Under the pieces are notes generated by a model, which saw only the letters and a list, made by a program, of their open reading frames with translations, was not told the origin of the DNA and did not search any database. From Virgisporangium ochraceum (lineage in GTDB: Bacteria > Actinomycetota > Actinomycetes > Mycobacteriales > Micromonosporaceae): 64,000 nucleotides of DNA. The DNA lies in NCBI RefSeq assembly GCF_016863655.1, contig NZ_BOPH01000024.1, positions 1 through 64,000 of the forward strand. Reading direction: 5' to 3'. The position numbers and the translations under genes are program-made. Shown here one piece after another: positions 59,575 through 64,000 of this stretch (position 1 is the first letter of the stretch; the number at the start of each line of letters is the position of its first letter).

Positions 59575-59653
59575 GGGCACCCACGCCCGACTGGCCCACC
59601 GACGGACCTCCACGCCCGAGGCCGCCCCGGCGACAGACTGCCCGCCCATCGCG

Positions 59654-60238
59654 TCAGCGGATCTGCAGCCCCAACGACCGTGCCACCACCAGCGCCTGCT
59701 CCGGGTCGATCACCGCGTCGCGCAGGTCGGCATCGCGGGGGTCCAGGGCGCTCAGGTCCGATCCCCGCAGGTCGCACCTGCCCAGCTTCACGCCGGCCAG
59801 CCGTGCGCCGCTCAGGTCGACACCGGTCAGCGACCCACCGGTCAGGTCCGCCTTCGACAGGTCGGCCTCCCGCATGCGGGTCCCGGAGAAGTCGACGCCG
59901 CGCAGGTCGGCGCGGGCCAGCGTGACGAACGACCAGTCGCCGCCGCTGACCGTCAGCGGCCGCAGGTCGCACTCGGTGAAGGTGCTGCCGACCAGCTTGC
60001 AGCCGGTGAACGACGCCTCGAAGAGGTTGCAGCGGTCGAACGTGCAGCGCAGGAAAGCGCTGTCCTCGTGCCGCGACGCGTTGAAGCGGACCCCGCCGAA
60101 CGAGCACTCGGTGAACACCGCTCCCCGGCTGACCGCCTCGGTCAGGTCGACGTTCGTGAAGAAGCATCGCGTGTAGACCCGGTCGCCGAGATCCTCGCCG
60201 TACCAGTCGTCGCCCAGGTAGGACTCGTCCTCCACCAC
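59654..60238 (-). CDS. pentapeptide repeat protein
   Basis: The 194-residue protein consists largely of pentapeptide repeats of the A(D/N)LXX type (CFFTNVDLTEAVSRGAVFTE, then ARADLRGVDFSGTRMREADL and similar), spanning about residues 20-180. These form a right-handed beta-helix; some members mimic DNA and protect gyrase from quinolones (the MfpA/Qnr type). Nothing here shows that role. An iterated palindrome is inside it. Start is ATG 60238. Confidence 0.88.
   Translation of the reverse strand: MVEDESYLGDDWYGEDLGDRVYTRCFFTNVDLTEAVSRGAVFTECSFGGVRFNASRHEDSAFLRCTFDRCNLFEASFTGCKLVGSTFTECDLRPLTVSGGDWSFVTLARADLRGVDFSGTRMREADLSKADLTGGSLTGVDLSGARLAGVKLGRCDLRGSDLSALDPRDADLRDAVIDPEQALVVARSLGLQIR
60052..60065. 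repeat. iterated palindrome site GGAAAGCGCTGTCC
   Basis: Thirteen of 14 positions match. The codons read DSAFL in the pentapeptide gene. Confidence 0.6.
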
Positions 60239-60249
60239 GAGGTGGGAGC

Positions 60250-61464
60250 CTACGCGGTCAGCGCGAGCACCTGCGCCTTCGCGTCCTCCAACCAGAACGG
60301 CCCAGGCCCGGCGACGGGGAACCGGGCCACCGGCCCACGCACCGGACGGCGCCGGCCCTCGACGTCCACCAGCAGTGTCCCGTCCGCGTCGACGGCGACC
60401 AGCTCACCGTCGACGCACAGCAGCGCCGGCGCGTCGGGCGCCGCGGTCACCGCCACCCGCCCGGCACGCAGCCCGTCGAGGATGCCGGCCACCGACGGCT
60501 CCGCGACCGCCACCCACGTCGTCGGCAGCCCGGGCCGCTCCGGGCCGTCCATCGTGTGGAAGTCCGACCCGCCGACCGGCACCGCTCCCGGCGCCCAGGC
60601 CAGCAGCCACGCCAGCGGGGCGCCCCACGTACGGTCCCACCATCCCGAGTGCCACACCTCGGCCAGCGGTGGCCGGCCGGTCATCGGCATCAGCCAGGCG
60701 CAGTCCCCACCCAGCGGATGGTTCACCGACAGCAGTCCGCCCCCGGCGTCCACAGTGGACAGCCAGGAGTCCGGAGGGTTCCGGAAGTCCACCCAGTCGA
60801 CGGCGCCGAACGCGTTGGCGTGGCCGCGCCCCGTGGTCACCTCCTGCCCGGGCACCAGCAGGATGCCCGCGCCCGCACCGGCCGCCGCGAGCTCGGCGTG
60901 GTGCGACACCGTGTTGTGGTCGGTCACCGCGAGAAAGTCCAGGCCAGCGCCGGCCGCCAACGCGGCCAGCGCCGGCACCGTCAGGCTTCCATCGGAATGG
61001 ACCGTGTGCGCGTGCAGGTCTCCCGCCAGCCAGGTCGTTCCGGGGGACGCGGGAAGCACGCGCCGCCGCACGCCGGTGCCCGCCGCGGGTGGCGCCGCCT
61101 CCACCGGTACGACAACCGGTTCGGCGACCGCCGGCTCCGCGGTGACCCGCCACGCCACGCCCTCCGGCGGCACCCGGTGCAGCCCCAGCAGCACCTGCCA
61201 GGTACCTGCCGGCACGGGGCCGGGCAGATAGCCGGGCGTCGCGACCGACTCCCCCACGACGAACGTGTCGCGGGCGCCGCCCGAGTACCCGCGGAACGCG
61301 CCGGACGGGTCGAAGCAGCCGAGGTCGAGCACTCCGGCCGACCGGTCGTAGTCGAGCTCCACGCGTAGCGTTCTCGCCCCGGACGTGACATCGACCGGGA
61401 GGTACCGGTACGGCGCCTCCGCCCGGTCCTCCGGCTTCCACACTCCACGGTGGACGGTGCTCAC
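60250..61464 (-). CDS. PHP-domain phosphoesterase (CehA/McbA family), cytoplasmic
   Basis: The 404-residue protein has an N-terminal strand-rich domain of about 140 residues (LRVELDYDRSAGVLDLGCFD) and a PHP catalytic domain starting with GDLHAHTVHSDGS near residue 149. VTDHNTVSHH, PGQEVTTGRGHANAFG, VNHPLGGDCAW and GGSDFH supply the other metal ligands. It has no signal peptide, unlike the relative at 21515. The GTG start overlaps the ABC ATPase stop by four bases, so it is coupled to a sugar-type importer and probably processes the imported phosphodiester or glycerophospho compound (inference). Confidence 0.87.
   Translation of the reverse strand: MSTVHRGVWKPEDRAEAPYRYLPVDVTSGARTLRVELDYDRSAGVLDLGCFDPSGAFRGYSGGARDTFVVGESVATPGYLPGPVPAGTWQVLLGLHRVPPEGVAWRVTAEPAVAEPVVVPVEAAPPAAGTGVRRRVLPASPGTTWLAGDLHAHTVHSDGSLTVPALAALAAGAGLDFLAVTDHNTVSHHAELAAAGAGAGILLVPGQEVTTGRGHANAFGAVDWVDFRNPPDSWLSTVDAGGGLLSVNHPLGGDCAWLMPMTGRPPLAEVWHSGWWDRTWGAPLAWLLAWAPGAVPVGGSDFHTMDGPERPGLPTTWVAVAEPSVAGILDGLRAGRVAVTAAPDAPALLCVDGELVAVDADGTLLVDVEGRRRPVRGPVARFPVAGPGPFWLEDAKAQVLALTA
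60748..60762. repeat. iterated site GTCCACAGTGGACAG
   Basis: This copy contains a perfect 13-base palindromic core (GTCCACAGTGGAC, odd centre). The codons read LSTVD in the PHP gene. Confidence 0.55.
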
Positions 61465-62525
61465 GTCACACGTTCCCCATCGGACGCCCGGTACACCAGC
61501 AGCCGCCCCGGCTGCGGCACCAACCATACCGGCGTCTCCGCCGGCGGTTCCGCCTCTTCCGGCACCACCGCACCGACCAGTTCGTCGCCCACCGCCACGC
61601 TGACGAGCGCCGACGTACCGAGGTTCTCCGCCACCGACACCGTCCCCCGCCACGCCGGACCGCCGGGGTCGGTCGTGCCGAGCGTCAGGTACTCGGGCCG
61701 GATGCCGACCACGACCTTCTCGCCGTCGGGCAGCGTCCCCTTCCAGGACAGGAGCGCTCCCGCGACGGACAGCTGTCCATCGTGGACCGAGCCCTCCAGC
61801 AGGTTCATCGGCGTCGACCCGATGAAGTTCGCGACGAACGTGTTCGCCGGTCGGCCGAACACGTCCCGCGGCGTGCCGACCTGCCGGATCCGGCCCGCCT
61901 CCATGACCGCGATCCGGTCGGCCAACGCCAACGCCTCGGCCTGGTCGTGGGTGACGAACACCGTCGTGACGGCGAGGTCCCGCTGCAGCCGCTTGAGGTA
62001 GGTACGGGCCTCGAGCCGGAGCCGGGCGTCCAGGTTGGACAGTGGCTCGTCGAACAGGAACGCGGCGGGGCGCACGGCCACCGCACGCGCCAGCGCCACC
62101 CGCTGCTGCTGTCCACCGGACAGCGCGGCCGGCCGCCGCTCCAGCAGCGGCGACAGCCCCAGCTGGGCGCCCACCTCGGCCGCCCGGCCGGAGCGTTCGG
62201 AACGCGACCGCCGCCGCACCTTCAGGGGGTAGGAGATGTTGTCGCTGACCGTCATGTGCGGGAACAGAGCGTAGTCCTGGAACACCATGGCGACGTCGCG
62301 GGCACCGGGTTCCAGCCGGGTGACGTCGCGGTCTCCGATGTGGACGGTGCCGCCGGTGGGCGGTTCCAGCCCGGCGATCGTACGCAGCAGCGTCGTCTTG
62401 CCGCACCCGCTGGGCCCGAGCAGCGCGAAGAACTCGCCGTCCTCGATGGTCAGGTCGAGCTTGTCCAGTGCCCGGACGCCGCCGGGGAACTCCTTGACGA
62501 GTCCGCTGAGGACGATGGCCGCCAT
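61461..62525 (-). CDS. UgpC/MalK-type ABC transporter ATP-binding protein
   Basis: The 354-residue ATPase has Walker A LGPSGCGKTT near residue 37, signature LSGGQQQRVALARAV near 138, Walker B AFLFDEPLSNLD near 160 and a C-terminal TOBE-like regulatory domain (about 240-350). It energises a carbohydrate or glycerol-phosphate-type importer with the two permeases upstream. Start ATG 62525 shares a base with the permease stop (TGATG). The binding protein gene must lie beyond the right edge. Confidence 0.92.
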   Translation of the reverse strand: MAAIVLSGLVKEFPGGVRALDKLDLTIEDGEFFALLGPSGCGKTTLLRTIAGLEPPTGGTVHIGDRDVTRLEPGARDVAMVFQDYALFPHMTVSDNISYPLKVRRRSRSERSGRAAEVGAQLGLSPLLERRPAALSGGQQQRVALARAVAVRPAAFLFDEPLSNLDARLRLEARTYLKRLQRDLAVTTVFVTHDQAEALALADRIAVMEAGRIRQVGTPRDVFGRPANTFVANFIGSTPMNLLEGSVHDGQLSVAGALLSWKGTLPDGEKVVVGIRPEYLTLGTTDPGGPAWRGTVSVAENLGTSALVSVAVGDELVGAVVPEEAEPPAETPVWLVPQPGRLLVYRASDGERVT

Positions 62526-63346
62526 CAGCTCTTGATCCCGCCGTGGAAGCGGAACCCGTAGCGGCTCCAGGCGAACAGGTACATGAGCACCACCGGTATC
62601 GAGTAGAGCAACGAGAACGTCGAGATCAGGGCGAGGTTCGGCGAGCCGCCCTCGGTGTAGAGGGTGCGCACGAGCACCGCGGCCGGCTGCTTGTCCGGGT
62701 CGCGCAGCAGGATGAACGGGGTGAGGAAGCTCCCCCACACCTGCACGATCGTCCACACGCCGATGGTCGCGAGGCCCGGCCGGGCGACCGGCACCACCAC
62801 GTGGCGGAGCACCTGCAGCGGAGAGGCGCCGAACACCCGCGCGCTCTCCTCGTAGGACCGTGGGATCGTGTCGATGAAGTCCTTCAGCAGGAAGATGGCC
62901 GCCGGCAGCAGGCCGCCGGAGAGCACGAGCACCACGCCGGCCCGCGAGTCGATCAGCTTCAGCTCGAACACGAGCAGGAAGATCGGCACCATCGCCGCCG
63001 TTCCTGTGATGACGCTCGACAGCAGCAGCAACGCGTACAGCAGCGCATCGCGTCCCGGTATGCGGACGCGCGACAACGCGTAGGCCGCGAGGGCCGCGGC
63101 CGTCACCACGACGACCATCGTGCCCACCGACAGCAGGACCGAGTTCACCAGTGACGGCACGGCGTACCGGTTGTCGCCGATCTGGGCGAAGTTGTCGAAC
63201 GTGGGCGCGCCCGGGAACCGCACGGCGTACGTGGGGGTCTCGTCGAACGGCGCCGACAGCAGCCACAGCAGCGGCAGGGCGAAGAACGCCATGCCGAGTC
63301 CGCTGAGGACGTAGACCCCTATCCGCCTGACGAAGAGCCCGGTCAT
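62525..63346 (-). CDS. ABC sugar transporter permease (MalG/UgpE type)
   Basis: The 273-residue protein has six helices and the cytoplasmic EAA loop, seen as YEESARVFGASPLQVLRHVVVPVARPG near residue 160. It is the second permease of the importer. Its ATG overlaps the stop of the first permease by four bases (ATGA). Confidence 0.9.
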   Translation of the reverse strand: MTGLFVRRIGVYVLSGLGMAFFALPLLWLLSAPFDETPTYAVRFPGAPTFDNFAQIGDNRYAVPSLVNSVLLSVGTMVVVVTAAALAAYALSRVRIPGRDALLYALLLLSSVITGTAAMVPIFLLVFELKLIDSRAGVVLVLSGGLLPAAIFLLKDFIDTIPRSYEESARVFGASPLQVLRHVVVPVARPGLATIGVWTIVQVWGSFLTPFILLRDPDKQPAAVLVRTLYTEGGSPNLALISTFSLLYSIPVVLMYLFAWSRYGFRFHGGIKS

Positions 63347-64000
63347 GCCGCACGCACCTTCGACGCCCGCAGGTAGACCAGAGCCAGCCCCAGGTTGATG
63401 AGCAGGACCAGCAACGAGATCGCGCCGCTGTAACCCATGTCGCCGCCGACGATCGCGGTGTTGTAGATGTACGCCGGCACGATCTCCGACTCCCTGCCGG
63501 GCCCGCCCGCGGTGAGCAGGAACGGCGTGAAGTCGTTGAAGGTCCACAGGCTGATCAGCAGCGTGTTGGTGAGCGCGTACCGGCGGATGTGCGGCAGGAC
63601 CACGTCACGCAGGGTCTGCCAGCGCCCGGATCCGGCCAGCCGCGCGGTCTCCAGGTGTGACGGCGGAACGCTGGTGAGCGCGGCGCTGTAGAGCATCATC
63701 GAGAACGCGGTGCCCCGCCAGACGTTGAACACGATGATCGAGACCATCGGGTACTCGACCAGCCACGCGAGCCCGGTGCCGAGCAGGTTGTCGAGGGTTC
63801 CGGCGTCGCGGTCGAGCATCGCGATCCAGAGGAACGCCACCACCGAACTCGGCAGGATCCAGGCCAGCAGCACGAGCGCCTCGACCGTGCGCCGCACCAC
63901 CTTCGCGGTCGTGCGCAACGCGTACGCGAGCAGGAAACCGAGGACGTTCTGGCCCAGCACCGCCGACCCGAGCACGAACAGCAGCGTGAGCCACAGCGAG
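63343..64000 (-). CDS. ABC sugar transporter permease (MalF/UgpA type), 5' end cut by the window
   Basis: The last 218 or so codons are present; the reading frame runs off the right edge (upstream codons read SLWLTLLFVLGSAVLG). The EAA loop is SHLETARLAGSGRWQTLRDVVLP. An internal GTG at 63975 is not the real start, because homologous membrane sequence continues upstream. It pairs with the downstream permease and ATPase. Confidence 0.88.
   Translation of the reverse strand, partial: SLWLTLLFVLGSAVLGQNVLGFLLAYALRTTAKVVRRTVEALVLLAWILPSSVVAFLWIAMLDRDAGTLDNLLGTGLAWLVEYPMVSIIVFNVWRGTAFSMMLYSAALTSVPPSHLETARLAGSGRWQTLRDVVLPHIRRYALTNTLLISLWTFNDFTPFLLTAGGPGRESEIVPAYIYNTAIVGGDMGYSGAISLLVLLINLGLALVYLRASKVRAA

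Noticed and set aside
2053..60065. GGAAAGCGCTTTCC sites as ordinary operators for neighbouring genes
   Set aside because: Nearly all lie deep inside genes, far from promoters, and no LacI-type regulator is encoded in the window. Only 20709 and perhaps 25638 could act locally.
59224..60167. Alternative minus-strand frames over the small 59362 gene and the pentapeptide gene
   Set aside because: Their composition is shadow-like and they conflict with the pentapeptide gene and with the conserved cysteine pattern of the small protein.
62109..62123. CTGTCCACCGGACAG, similar to the second iterated word
   Set aside because: It is the reverse complement of the codons for the ABC signature LSGGQ, so protein conservation explains it.

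Overview
The window is chromosomal DNA from a high-GC Gram-positive actinomycete. The evidence is strong G/C preference at third codon positions, many GTG starts, Tat signals, a SARP/BTAD regulator, a large AAA regulator, an F420-type LLM oxidoreductase, SigE-type ECF sigma factors with membrane partners, a PknA-like Ser/Thr kinase and TANNNT -10 boxes placed as for leaderless mRNAs. A Pseudonocardiales-like organism is my guess, but the sequence alone does not fix the genus. I saw no rRNA, tRNA, CRISPR array, insertion sequence, prophage or replication origin.

Layout. 0-3.8 kb: a coupled minus-strand operon of a Tat-exported unknown protein, an amidohydrolase, an exported cyclase and a DUF1684 protein. 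3.9-5.2 kb: a broken LAL-type LuxR regulator gene. 5.3-7.2 kb: a small exported protein and a ferric-reductase-like flavoprotein. 7.3-11.2 kb: a divergent SARP/BTAD regulator and giant AAA ATPase with phased direct repeats between them. 11.2-20 kb: paaN, a POT peptide transporter, an MFS exporter, and a coupled run of OxlT-like transporter, 34-residue transporter subunit, LLM oxidoreductase and flavin monooxygenase. 20-33 kb: many small accessory genes, including two HxlR regulators with divergent targets, a secreted PHP phosphoesterase, DUF899, FMN split-barrel proteins, a sulfotransferase next to a class IV aminotransferase, a PEP-mutase-like protein, a large beta-helix/LRR/TPR protein, DUF4291 and a GNAT. 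33-41 kb: MMPL exporter, acyl-CoA ligase, VOC protein, a class IV aminotransferase, and the homogentisate pathway genes hmgA-fahA with a MarR regulator. 41-54 kb: an XRE plus dead-ClpP pair, a SigE/anti-sigma-like module, a Ser/Thr kinase, an ECF sigma factor with a SnoaL tail, a MacB-type export system, a GDSL hydrolase, a second SigE module and a YihY protein. 54-64 kb: an intradiol dioxygenase lipoprotein, MFS, GlxA-type regulator, exported S15/CocE peptidase, pentapeptide protein, and a sugar-type ABC transporter coupled to a second PHP protein, running off the right edge.

Much of the DNA is tightly packed. At least ten gene pairs share ATGA, GTGA or TGATG junctions, so translational coupling is the rule. 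Aromatic catabolism recurs (paaN, flavin monooxygenase, hmgA, fahA, intradiol dioxygenase), but these genes are scattered and not in one cluster.

The most unusual signal is not a gene. Two short palindromic words recur across the window, mostly inside unrelated genes and in different reading frames: one close to GGAAAGCGCTTTCC (17 sites with at least 12 of 14 matches, none perfect) and one close to CTCCACAGTGGACAG (about 8 sites). They use codons that are otherwise rare here, which suggests selection on the DNA itself.
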